64,000 bases of DNA from Clavibacter tessellarius (lineage in GTDB: Bacteria > Actinomycetota > Actinomycetes > Actinomycetales > Microbacteriaceae), in assembly GCF_001618005.1 (NCBI RefSeq), contig NZ_LQXA01000035.1, forward strand, positions 124,001 to 188,000, in the 5' to 3' direction. The position numbers and the translations under genes were made by a program. Positions 16,288-23,799 of the stretch are shown one piece after another. How positions within the stretch are numbered: position 1 is the stretch's first letter; each line of letters starts with the position of its first letter. The notes beneath the pieces are model-generated. The model saw only the letters and a list, made by a program, of their open reading frames with translations. It was not told the DNA's origin and did not search any database.

Positions 16288-18446
16288 CGGTCGTCCTTCG
16301 AGATGGGGTGATGCGGGGGAAGGGGGGTGAGGGAGAACGTGCGTGCGCCGACGGAGCCGGCGGGGGAGCGGACGGTGAGCGTGCCGACCTCGGCGTCCCA
16401 CCGGGTTGGCCACCGGGCCAGCCGCCGCGGGAAGACGACGTCGACGTAGACCTCCCGGCCCCGGAGCGCGGGGAGCGCGAGCGCCTGCTCCCCGTCCGCG
16501 TCGCCGCGGTCCCAGACCGAGACGAGGGTGACGCGGTCGGTGGAGAGCGCGGCGCTGACTAACCGGTCCTCCCATCCGGGCAGCCCGGTGGGCCAGGAGG
16601 GCACGGCGTCGACGAGCTCGGGACGCAGGGACCGCGCGGCGGAGACGGCCTCGCGGACGAGGTCCAGCTGCTCGCCGTCCATCCGGTTGAGGTACCCGGA
16701 CAGGAAGTAGCGGCCGAGCAGGCTCGTGACGAGGCAGAAGGCCGACTCCTCCTCCGTCATCGACGGCTGGGGGTAGGCCCAGCTCGCCGCCTGCTCGGGG
16801 AGCATCGACAGGGGGGCCGCCGCCGCGATGGGCGGATACAGCAGGAAGTCCTGCTGGTCGGAGGTGGATTGCGCCTGGACGCGGGATAGGATCGCCGGGT
16901 CGGCGCGCATGGCCCCGGAGGAGCAGGCCTCCAGGACGAGCTCGGGGTGGCGGTCGAGGACGCCGTCGAGCCAGGTCAGCACGGCGCGGGAGTGGCCGAG
17001 CAGGCCCGCGCCGGCGCTGGGGGCGTCGACGTCGGTCCCGGCGCCGGGGTCGGTGTTGTAGTCGAGCTTGAAGTAGCCGACCCCGAAGTCGCGCACGAGG
17101 CGGTCGACGACCTCGTCGAGGTGGGCGCGCGCTGCGGGGTGGCGGAGGTCGAGGTGCAGCCGCTCCTGCTCCTGGATCCGTCGGCCCGCGCGCTGGAGGA
17201 ACGCGTCGTGGGGGAGGGACGAGGCGACGGGGCTCCGGACCCCGACGGACTCGGGCTCGAGCCACAGGCCCGGGACCATCCCGTGGGAGCGGATCCGGTC
17301 GGTGACCTCGGCGAGGCCGCCCGCGAACCGGACGCGCGACGGCTGCCAGGCGCCGACGCTCGGCCACCAGTCGCCTCCGTCGTCGTACCAGCCGGCGTCG
17401 ATGCAGAACACCTCGGCTCCCACCGCCGCAGCGGCGTCGACGAGCGGGAGCAGCTTCTCGGTCGTGGGATCGCCGTCGAGGGTGTTCATGTAGTCGTTGA
17501 AGACGATGGCGGGGCGTGCGTCGTCCGGATGCGCTCGCCGCGTCGCGCGGCGGTGGCGCGTCAGCGCGGCGGCGGCCGCGTCGAGGTCGGCTCCGAGGGC
17601 GATGGTGACCGGCACGGTCGTGAAGGCCTCCCCGGGAGCGAGCGGCTGCTGCCACTGGTGGTCGACGTCGGTGGGGCCGGAGAGGGCGACGAACACGTCG
17701 TCGACGTGCTCGCCCACCTCCCAGCGCCACGGCCCGTTGTTCTCGACCTGCCACAGCCACGTCATCCCGCCCGCGGCGGAGACGGCGCCGCCGAGGGGGA
17801 GCGCGCCGCCGGTCGACCAGGTGCCCTGCGAGGTGCGCCGGACGGCCGATCGCGGGGTGTGGCCGGTCAGGTCCTGGTGGATGGCGGGCAGCTCGTCGCG
17901 CAGACGGGTCGTCGTCCACCGCCCTTCGCCCAGCCAGTCGCTGCGGCCCTGGAGGAGCGACCAGGCGTCGGCCGTCGGGAGCGAGCCGTCCCGGGATCCG
18001 AGGGCGTGGGCCCAGGAGCTGACGGAGTGGAGCGTGAGCGGCGCGTCTCCCGTGTTCTCGATCGTCGTGGACGCGCTGAACGCCGCGTGCCCCGCGGCGC
18101 GGAGGTGGAGGGTGCTCCGGATCCCGTCGGGGGAGTCGGAGACGAGGTCCAGGCCGCCGTCCGGCGTGGTGCGCGCGTGGGCGAGCCGGAGGGTCGTGCC
18201 GAGTCGCGACTGCACGAGGCGGGATCCGACGAGGGTGCGCCCGTGGCCGGCGGCGAGGACGTCCGTCACCGGGATGGCCCCGGGGATGCGCACCTCCACC
18301 CCCGCGGCACGGGCGCCCGCGAGGCGGACGGGCGCGTCCCCGTGTGCGAGCTCGAGGGTGAGGCCGGGGGTGCTCCAGCGGATCTCGCCGGGCGGCTGCG
18401 ACGTCGTCCGATCGTCCCGGGGGAGCAGGAGGGGGTCGAGGGTCAT
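16284..18446 (-). CDS. Alpha-galactosidase, glycoside hydrolase family 36
   Basis: 720 residues, ATG with AAAGGA four bases upstream. An N-terminal beta-sandwich (about residues 20-290) precedes a TIM barrel with family 36 signatures: FNDYMNTLDGDPTTEKLLPL, EVFCIDAGWYDD, GLWLEPESV and GYFKLDYN, whose Asp462 is the expected nucleophile. EACSSGAMRADPAIL and STSDQQD follow, with the acid/base Asp expected at about 530. A C-terminal beta domain closes it. No signal peptide is present, so it works in the cytoplasm on imported galactosides. Its gene sits directly upstream of the importer genes. Strict specificity (melibiose/raffinose-type versus other alpha-galactosides) cannot be read from sequence. 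Confidence 0.9.
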   Translation of the reverse strand: MTLDPLLLPRDDRTTSQPPGEIRWSTPGLTLELAHGDAPVRLAGARAAGVEVRIPGAIPVTDVLAAGHGRTLVGSRLVQSRLGTTLRLAHARTTPDGGLDLVSDSPDGIRSTLHLRAAGHAAFSASTTIENTGDAPLTLHSVSSWAHALGSRDGSLPTADAWSLLQGRSDWLGEGRWTTTRLRDELPAIHQDLTGHTPRSAVRRTSQGTWSTGGALPLGGAVSAAGGMTWLWQVENNGPWRWEVGEHVDDVFVALSGPTDVDHQWQQPLAPGEAFTTVPVTIALGADLDAAAAALTRHRRATRRAHPDDARPAIVFNDYMNTLDGDPTTEKLLPLVDAAAAVGAEVFCIDAGWYDDGGDWWPSVGAWQPSRVRFAGGLAEVTDRIRSHGMVPGLWLEPESVGVRSPVASSLPHDAFLQRAGRRIQEQERLHLDLRHPAARAHLDEVVDRLVRDFGVGYFKLDYNTDPGAGTDVDAPSAGAGLLGHSRAVLTWLDGVLDRHPELVLEACSSGAMRADPAILSRVQAQSTSDQQDFLLYPPIAAAAPLSMLPEQAASWAYPQPSMTEEESAFCLVTSLLGRYFLSGYLNRMDGEQLDLVREAVSAARSLRPELVDAVPSWPTGLPGWEDRLVSAALSTDRVTLVSVWDRGDADGEQALALPALRGREVYVDVVFPRRLARWPTRWDAEVGTLTVRSPAGSVGARTFSLTPLPPHHPISKDDR

Positions 18447-18478
18447 GGGGTCCTTTCGTCCCGCGTGACGGGAGGGGA

Positions 18479-18510
18479 GCCGGCTGGCGGCCTCGCGGTC
18501 GCCGGCCGGC
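18479..18510 (-). other. Intercistronic stem-loop between secreted hydrolase and GH36 genes
   Basis: A 13-base arm (18479-18491) pairs with 18498-18510 with two non-Watson-Crick positions around a six-base loop. It could stabilise the 5' cistron or partly terminate transcription. Confidence 0.4.
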
Positions 18511-18517
18511 GCGGGCG

Positions 18518-21226
18518 TCAGCGGGAGGTGGTGACGGGCGAGCCGACGGCCTGCTTGGCGAGCGTGACCGTGTCGATGTCGGGGGCGTACGCGCTCGCGT
18601 TGCCGAGGGTCAGCGCGCCGCCCGCCGTGGTGAGGGTGACCGGCTGCGCGTAGTCCCAGAAGCTGCTCCAGGAGTAGTCGTGCCGTACGGTCACCCGCGC
18701 TCGGGCTCCGCCGGCCTCGGAGACGTCGACGAAGCGGCTGATCACCTGCGGGTTGTAGTTGATCGCGGCCGTCTTGTCGGCGTTGGCCGCGGAGAGGGTG
18801 AGGACGTAGTCGCCCGCCCCGAGCCCGGACGGGCGGGTCATCGTCGCCGTGTTGCCCGCTCCGCCGCCCAGGCTGCCCAGGACGCCGACCGCGCTCTGCG
18901 CGTCGGCCGAGCCGTTCGACCCGCTCGACGCCGGCAGGGTGCGGATCGCCGTGGCCCCGGCGCGGGCGAGCTGCTCGGCCTCGACGCGGACGGCGTTCCC
19001 CGGCGCGGTGTCCGCCGCCCGCTGGCTGGAGCCGCGGGTGGTCGTGATGTCGGTGACGGTCACCCCCGTCGACGAGGAGACGCCGATCTCGTTCACGCCC
19101 TGGGTCAGCCACACGCGGACCGTGGTGCTCCACGCGCCGGCCCCCGCCACGCTGCCTGCGGGCACCGACCGGTCGCCGACCCTCAGCCCGAGCGAGGACG
19201 CGCCCTCGGTCGTGTACCGCACGGCGACGTCGTGGTAGCCGCTCTCGGCCGCGGAGACGAAGAACGAGGCCGATGCCGATCCGCCGAGACGGGCACCGCC
19301 GTCCGCCGCGGCGCGGGGCTGCTGGTAGACGAGGCGGGCGCCGGATGCGAGGCGGGCCTCGGTCGCGGGATACGTCGTGGGCTCGCCATCGGTGGCGTCG
19401 CGCAGCTCGAAGCGGTCGAGCGTGACGGCGCTCCCCGGGAGCCGGGTCGTCCCGTCGCGGCTCGCCCGGAGCGAGAGCGAGTGGGTGCCGGCGCGGAGCG
19501 GGACGAGGACGTCGGTGCTGCCCCGGTACGTGGAGGACAGGTCGGCGGAGTACTTCACGAGCTGACCGAAGGCTCCGTCGACGAAGAGCGCGTGCTGTCC
19601 GGGTGCCTGGCCGGCGCCGGCGAGCACGGACAGGCGGTAAGTCCCGTCACGGGGCACGGTGACGTTCCACGTGGCCGAGGATCCGACCTGGTCGAACCCG
19701 CCGACGTCGCTCCCGCCGGAGGCCATGAAGGACCACTCGCGCGTGGGATCCTGCGCCTGGACGGTGGCGTCGTGGAGCGCGGTGGCCTCCGCCTCCACGC
19801 TGCTGACGAGCGAGGAGTCCACGGCGGGCCGCTGGGCGAGCGGCTTGGTGATCTGCACCTCGTAGGCGGAGTACCTGTCGCTGTTCGGGATGGTGAGGGT
19901 GGTCGCGCCGGAGGCGAGCGCGGCGCGGGTCGAGAGGACGACCGGGGGCTGCCGGGAGAGGCCCTCGGCGCCGTTCAGCCGCGCGGCGCGGACGACGACG
20001 TCGACGCTCGTGCCGAAGCTCGCCGGATCCAGGCCGGTCAGGTCGAGGCCGATGTCGGACGATCCGCCGCCGACGAGCACGGTCGCCTTGCCATCGGCGT
20101 CGTCGCGGGCCCCGATCGCCTGCACCGTGTCGGCGACGTCGGCCTTCGGGGGAGTGACCTTCACCGTGCGGCTGCCGGCGAGGTCGCCGTACCACTTGAA
20201 CATCCACCAGCCGCCGTTGGCGCCGTTGCTCCGGGCGGAATTGTCGGAGAGGTTGCCGGCGTAGTTCCAGTAGGCGGTCTGCGCGTCGACCTTGCGGTCC
20301 TCGAACATCGAGAGCCACTGGACGAGCTGTCCGGGCACGCCCATGTCGCGGAGCATGCCGTACTCGGTGATGTCGACCGGGATGTCCGGCAGGCCGAGGT
20401 CGCGGAGGATCCCCTGGTACTGGTCGTCGTGCCCGCGGAATGTGGCGAGGTTCTGGGTCCCGAGCTCGTGCCAGATGAAGACGTCGGGGAGCTCGGACCT
20501 CTGCTTCGCGTACGCGAGCAGGTCGCGGCTGCGGTCGGCGCGCCAGACCGAGTCGCCGGGACCGCCGATCCTCGCCTTGCCGAGGCCGTGCGCCGCGTAG
20601 ATCTGCTGGATCGCGTCGTACGCGGCAGACCAGTCGGCGAGGAACTGCGACTTCTGGTTCGCCCAGTCGGGGTACCAGTTGCCGCCGTCGGGCTCGTTGA
20701 ACGGGATGAACACGTACTTCTCGGGGTGCTCGGACTTCGTGGCCACGGCCTCCACAGCCTTGCGGAGCAGGGGCAGGTAGTCCCACTCGCCGTCGCCGTT
20801 CGCGTCCCCGGGGCGCTTGCCGCCGTTGTAGGCCCAGTCGGGGTACTCGTCCTGGAGGTAGACGTACAGGTCCTTGCCGCCGGCGGAGAAGAAGCCGTGC
20901 TCGACGTCGAGGGCGTCGCCATCGGGGTGCTGGGTACCCTGCGGCGGCTTCTGCGACGTGTTGGTGACGTGGGCGCCGGCGAGGACGGCGGGCGACGGGG
21001 ATCCGTCGTCGCCGAGCCCGTACAGCGTGCCCGTCGCACCGCCGCGGAAGGCGCCGGTGCTGGTGCCGAAGTCGACGGCCACGCGACTGGTCGCGGCGGA
21101 TGCGGATGTGGGGGATGCGACCAGCGACGCGCCGGACAGCGCGAGCGACAGCGCGCCTGCGGCTGCGGTGCAGCCGAGCAGCGCCCGTCGGAGAGGGGAC
21201 CGGGTGGACTTCGACAACGTGTGCAC
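18518..21226 (-). CDS. Large secreted clan GH-A-like glycoside hydrolase with carbohydrate-binding domains
   Basis: 902 residues. A signal peptide (SPLRRALLGCTAAAGALSLA) ends at a likely cleavage site after SASA (about residue 44). A TIM-barrel domain (about 50-360) shows a candidate acid/base Glu178 in FIPFNEPD and a candidate nucleophile Glu288 in DITEYG, the arrangement of retaining clan A enzymes; GH39 is the nearest family I can suggest. Two beta-sandwich modules follow at about 475-615 (VEAEATALHDATVQ) and 755-895 (VRVEAEQLARAGATA), resembling CBM6/CBM35. The GTG at 21226 abuts its GAAGGAG motif; a TTG at 21217 has better spacing and may be the true start. As first gene of the operon it should supply substrate to the importer. 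Confidence 0.7.
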   Translation of the reverse strand: MHTLSKSTRSPLRRALLGCTAAAGALSLALSGASLVASPTSASAATSRVAVDFGTSTGAFRGGATGTLYGLGDDGSPSPAVLAGAHVTNTSQKPPQGTQHPDGDALDVEHGFFSAGGKDLYVYLQDEYPDWAYNGGKRPGDANGDGEWDYLPLLRKAVEAVATKSEHPEKYVFIPFNEPDGGNWYPDWANQKSQFLADWSAAYDAIQQIYAAHGLGKARIGGPGDSVWRADRSRDLLAYAKQRSELPDVFIWHELGTQNLATFRGHDDQYQGILRDLGLPDIPVDITEYGMLRDMGVPGQLVQWLSMFEDRKVDAQTAYWNYAGNLSDNSARSNGANGGWWMFKWYGDLAGSRTVKVTPPKADVADTVQAIGARDDADGKATVLVGGGSSDIGLDLTGLDPASFGTSVDVVVRAARLNGAEGLSRQPPVVLSTRAALASGATTLTIPNSDRYSAYEVQITKPLAQRPAVDSSLVSSVEAEATALHDATVQAQDPTREWSFMASGGSDVGGFDQVGSSATWNVTVPRDGTYRLSVLAGAGQAPGQHALFVDGAFGQLVKYSADLSSTYRGSTDVLVPLRAGTHSLSLRASRDGTTRLPGSAVTLDRFELRDATDGEPTTYPATEARLASGARLVYQQPRAAADGGARLGGSASASFFVSAAESGYHDVAVRYTTEGASSLGLRVGDRSVPAGSVAGAGAWSTTVRVWLTQGVNEIGVSSSTGVTVTDITTTRGSSQRAADTAPGNAVRVEAEQLARAGATAIRTLPASSGSNGSADAQSAVGVLGSLGGGAGNTATMTRPSGLGAGDYVLTLSAANADKTAAINYNPQVISRFVDVSEAGGARARVTVRHDYSWSSFWDYAQPVTLTTAGGALTLGNASAYAPDIDTVTLAKQAVGSPVTTSR

Positions 21227-21258
21227 TCCTTCGTACTTCCTCTAGGCCATCACGACTC

Positions 21259-21276
21259 CGTGAAAGCGCTGTCACG
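21259..21276. promoter_or_regulatory. LacI-family operator O1 of the galactoside operon
   Basis: An 18-bp palindrome CGTGAAAGC-GCTGTCACG with a single mismatched pair and the central CG typical of LacI/GalR operators. It lies just downstream of the predicted -10 box, where bound repressor would block initiation or escape. Confidence 0.7.
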
Positions 21277-21277
21277 G

Positions 21278-21306
21278 ATCATGTCCGATGACGCGGAGGT
21301 GCGCAA
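21278..21306 (-). promoter_or_regulatory. Putative promoter of the galactoside operon
   Basis: On the minus strand TTGCGC (21306-21301) and CATGAT (21283-21278) are separated by exactly 17 bases, matching the spacing of a housekeeping promoter with 4 of 6 matches in each hexamer. Operators flank it on both sides. Confidence 0.4.
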
Positions 21307-21317
21307 GCGCTTTCACG
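21300..21317. promoter_or_regulatory. LacI-family operator O2 of the galactoside operon
   Basis: One consensus half-site (GCTTTCACG, reading CGTGAAAGC on the other strand) pairs with a degenerate half matching 6 of 9 positions. Its centre is 41 bp from that of O1, about four helical turns, and it overlaps the predicted -35 box. Confidence 0.55.
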
Positions 21318-21551
21318 GAACTTGCGCCGGTGTTCACCTGGATGGCCGCAGGCCGGCGTCGCACGACGCGGTGTCCCGGCGGGCGGCTCGGCTGGCGACC
21401 GCGCGGGGTGGCACACGACGTCCCGACGAACGACGTCCACCAGGCGCGTCGGCCTCGAAGCGATGGCGTGACGCAGGAGCCGTGTGGCCGGGCATCAGGA
21501 GTTCACGAGGCAGGCTGGCTCAACCCGCTCTCGCCCTGATCAACACCGCTG

Positions 21552-21565
21552 ATAATGTACATTAT
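21552..21565. promoter_or_regulatory. Perfect 14-bp palindrome ATAATGTACATTAT
   Basis: A symmetrical, AT-rich site (ATAATGT-ACATTAT) in very GC-rich DNA, with the ATGTACAT core seen in operators of small winged-helix repressors. No gene lies immediately beside it, so its partner is unknown. Confidence 0.45.
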
Positions 21566-21634
21566 GTCATATGAGGCGTAGTCGCGGCTCGGTCGGGGTG
21601 ACCGGACCGCCCTCCTCGGCCCCAGCGGCCCCAG

Positions 21635-21666
21635 CGGCCACGGCGCGCTGCGGCCACGGCGCGCTG
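21635..21666. repeat. 16-bp tandem duplication
   Basis: The 16-mer CGGCCACGGCGCGCTG occurs twice in direct succession (21635-21650 and 21651-21666), inside the gene-free interval. Confidence 0.7.
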
Positions 21667-21891
21667 CGAGGCGACCGGCACCGGATGGTGGCGACCACCT
21701 CGTGACGCTGCGTGCACTGCGCTGGCGCTCCCGGCCGGGCCGCTCCGCGATGGACGGCGACGAGAACTTCACGCGCTGCGTCGACGACGTCCGCGACCGC
21801 AGGACGGTCATCGCGGTCGCCGGCCTCAGCATGCCCGCGCGCGGCGGGGAGCATCTCGCCCTCCCCCGCCGCGCTCGAGGCGACGCGCGGC

Positions 21892-22155
21892 TCAGCCCCG
21901 GGTGGTGACGAGCGACGGCGCGGGCGCGTCGGACGCGCGGCTCCCGTCGCCGAGGGCTTCCGCGCCGGCGCTGACCGGGTCCTCGTGCTCGACGAGCGGG
22001 GCGTGCATGACCAGCACGGGGCAGGCGGCGTGCTCGGCGCAGGCGGAGCTGACGGATCCGAGGAGGAGCCCGACGAAGCCGCCGTGGCCCCGGCTGCCCG
22101 CCCGGGGAGGACGGACGTCCGCGAGCGCGGACGCGGTGGTGCGGGGAATGCTCAT
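21892..22155 (-). pseudogene. C-terminal fragment of a universal stress protein
   Basis: An 87-residue frame whose middle part is an unmistakable UspA C-terminus: GSRGHGGFVGLLLGSVSSAC followed by PVLVMHAP. This carries the ATP-binding G-x2-G-x9-GS pattern. Everything normally upstream (the first 100 or so residues, with the VGVDGS start) is missing; the frame begins with an unrelated SIPRTTASALADVRPPRA stretch. GGAAGG lies 9 bases before the ATG, so the fragment might still be translated. A degraded gene is the simplest view; a functional mini-protein is less likely. Confidence 0.6.
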
Positions 22156-22270
22156 CGTCGAACACCTTCCATGCGTTCCGACTCCGGTGTCGGATTCTCG
22201 CAACGTAGGCACCCCCTCCCCCCGGGGCAAGGTATCCGAAGACCTTCGTCGCATGAGGCGACGAACGCGG

Positions 22271-22305
22271 AGCGGCCCCCGTCCTCGGCGAGGACGGGGG
22301 CCGCT
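22271..22305 (-). terminator. Terminator of the xylanase gene
   Basis: A 16-bp perfect stem with a three-base loop, 17 bases past the xylanase stop codon. It may also insulate the downstream stress-protein fragment. Confidence 0.75.
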
Positions 22306-22322
22306 GCGGTGTCGGGCGGTGA

Positions 22323-23630
22323 TCAGCCCTTCGGCAGGGGCGGGCGCGCCGGGAGCAGGCCCGGGTTCACGATGCCCCAGTACGCGGGCATCGCCTCCTG
22401 GTTGGTCCCGAACGGGAGCGGCTGCTCCCAGGGCTGGTCGATCGCCGGGCTGTGCAGCCAGGTGTGCGAGTTGTCGGATCCCCAGAAGGTGACCGAGTCG
22501 AGGTTCCCGGCCTCCTGCCGGATCATCGTGAACAGGTCCTTGTAGACCCAGCCCACGGCCGCGGCGGTGTCGTCCGGGTTCGAGTAGACCGGCGCCGTGT
22601 GGCTCCGATTCTGGCTGTCGCCGGTCGCGGCCGCCTGCGAGGCGCCGACGTCGAGCTCGGAGACGGCCTCGAGGAGCTTCGGGTCGATCGCCTTCACCGC
22701 GTGGATAGTGGTGCGGAGCTCCTCGATGTCGCTCCGGAGGCCGATGTGGCTCTGCTGCGACACGCCCTCGACCGGGATGCCGCGCTTCAGGAGGGCGGAG
22801 ATGAGTCCGAGGTAGTCGGTGCGCTTGCTCGGCGAGTCGGTGTTGTACTCGTTGATGAAGAGCTTGACGCCCGGGAAGTACTTCTTCGCGAGCTGGAAGC
22901 CCTCGTCGACGAAGCCCTCGCCCAGCACCTGGAACCAGCGGGTGTCCTTCATGTGGTGCGGGTTGGCGTTGGGGCCGTCGTCGATGACCTCGTTGACGAC
23001 GTCCATGGCCCAGATGGGGCTGTTCCCGTTCGGGTAGCGGGACGCGATGTGGTCGGAGATCGCCTTGACGTGGGCCTCCATGCGCGCCTTCAGCAGCGCC
23101 TGGTCGGCGGGGCTGTTCGTGAGCGGCCGACCGTTGTCGAGGAAGAACCACGCGGGCGTCTGCGGCATCCAGAAGTCGACGTGGAAGTACATCTTCATGC
23201 CGTGGGCGTCGGCGAAGTCCAGCAGACGGTCGATGCCGGAGAAGTCGAACTGGCCCTCGACGCGCTGGATGGCATCGGCCTTGCCCTCGTTCTCCGGGGT
23301 CATGGCGTTGAAGTGGCGGGCGATGAGGTCGGACGAGGTGCCCTGCACCTCACCGCTGCCCATGGCCACGCCGACGTGCTCGATGCCGGCGTCGCCGAGG
23401 ACGTCCTTGAGGGCGGGGACCTGCATGCCGGGGACGGGCGTGCTGGGGGCGGCCGCGGAGGCGGAGGCGACGGGGACGCCGACGGCAGCCGCGGTGAGGA
23501 CGGCGGCGGCCGCGGCGACGGCGGCGAGGCCGCGGCGGGGTCGGCGGCGGCGGAGCTCGGGATCGGGGTGGGACGGCGTCACGCGGACGGACGCCTCGGA
23601 GCGGGTGGAGCGGATGGGACGGGGAGTCAC
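22323..23630 (-). CDS. Secreted endo-1,4-beta-xylanase, glycoside hydrolase family 10
   Basis: 435 residues. A twin-arginine-containing N-terminus (RRRRPRRG) and a long hydrophobic run AAVAAAAAVLTAAAVGVPVA end in an Ala-rich cleavage region near residue 60, so the protein is exported. The GH10 barrel shows NAMTPENEGK, the acid/base Glu214 in MDVVNEV and the nucleophile Glu325 in VSELDVG. The normally invariant WHSQ motif reads FWMPQTPAWF, with Met for His, so activity or specificity may differ from classical xylanases. It should attack plant xylan in the host apoplast or debris. GTG start with GAGAGG upstream; a TAGAGT -10 box lies 34 bases further. Confidence 0.9.
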   Translation of the reverse strand: MTPRPIRSTRSEASVRVTPSHPDPELRRRRPRRGLAAVAAAAAVLTAAAVGVPVASASAAAPSTPVPGMQVPALKDVLGDAGIEHVGVAMGSGEVQGTSSDLIARHFNAMTPENEGKADAIQRVEGQFDFSGIDRLLDFADAHGMKMYFHVDFWMPQTPAWFFLDNGRPLTNSPADQALLKARMEAHVKAISDHIASRYPNGNSPIWAMDVVNEVIDDGPNANPHHMKDTRWFQVLGEGFVDEGFQLAKKYFPGVKLFINEYNTDSPSKRTDYLGLISALLKRGIPVEGVSQQSHIGLRSDIEELRTTIHAVKAIDPKLLEAVSELDVGASQAAATGDSQNRSHTAPVYSNPDDTAAAVGWVYKDLFTMIRQEAGNLDSVTFWGSDNSHTWLHSPAIDQPWEQPLPFGTNQEAMPAYWGIVNPGLLPARPPLPKG

Positions 23631-23663
23631 TGGTGCCTCTCGTGCGATGGATGGGACACAGGG

Positions 23664-23669
23664 ACTCTA
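23664..23669 (-). promoter_or_regulatory. -10 box of the xylanase gene
   Basis: TAGAGT on the minus strand fits TANNNT and would give a leader of about 25 bases containing the GAGAGG ribosome site. Confidence 0.45.
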
Positions 23670-23699
23670 GGCAGGACCGCCCCGACGCCGCGCGGCTTG

Positions 23700-23713
23700 T
23701 TGACAGGTGCCAA
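23700..23713. promoter_or_regulatory. Inverted repeat TTGNCA-N2-TGNCAA upstream of the xylanase
   Basis: The 14-mer TTGACAGGTGCCAA is symmetrical at TTG-CA/TG-CAA. It lies about 30 bp upstream of the -10 box, where an activator or repressor could bind. Confidence 0.35.
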
Positions 23714-23799
23714 CGAGATCGGCGGCGGGTCACGGATGCGGGCGGTCCGTCGCCGTCGCCGTCGCGTGTCGCCGGCGGGTCGGCCGGTCCGCCGCCTGG

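Larger units (their letters stand above)
21318..21891. other. Gene-free interval with a palindrome and a short tandem repeat
   Basis: About 570 bases without a supportable gene. Open frames here are short, lack ribosome sites and have no recognisable motif. The stretch 21541-21580 is noticeably AT-richer than its surroundings and holds a perfect 14-bp palindrome. At 21635-21666 there is a 16-bp direct duplication. Together with the truncated stress-protein fragment next to it, the interval looks like the scar of a deletion or rearrangement. Confidence 0.5.

Noticed and set aside
21567-21854. A 95-codon minus-strand frame in the gene-free interval
   Set aside because: There is no ribosome site and no recognisable motif, and codon-position composition did not look like the neighbouring genes.
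21702-21908. A 68-codon plus-strand frame in the same interval
   Set aside because: It has no ribosome site, ends in an unrelated gene's end and shows no domain. It could be a remnant but gives no family clue.
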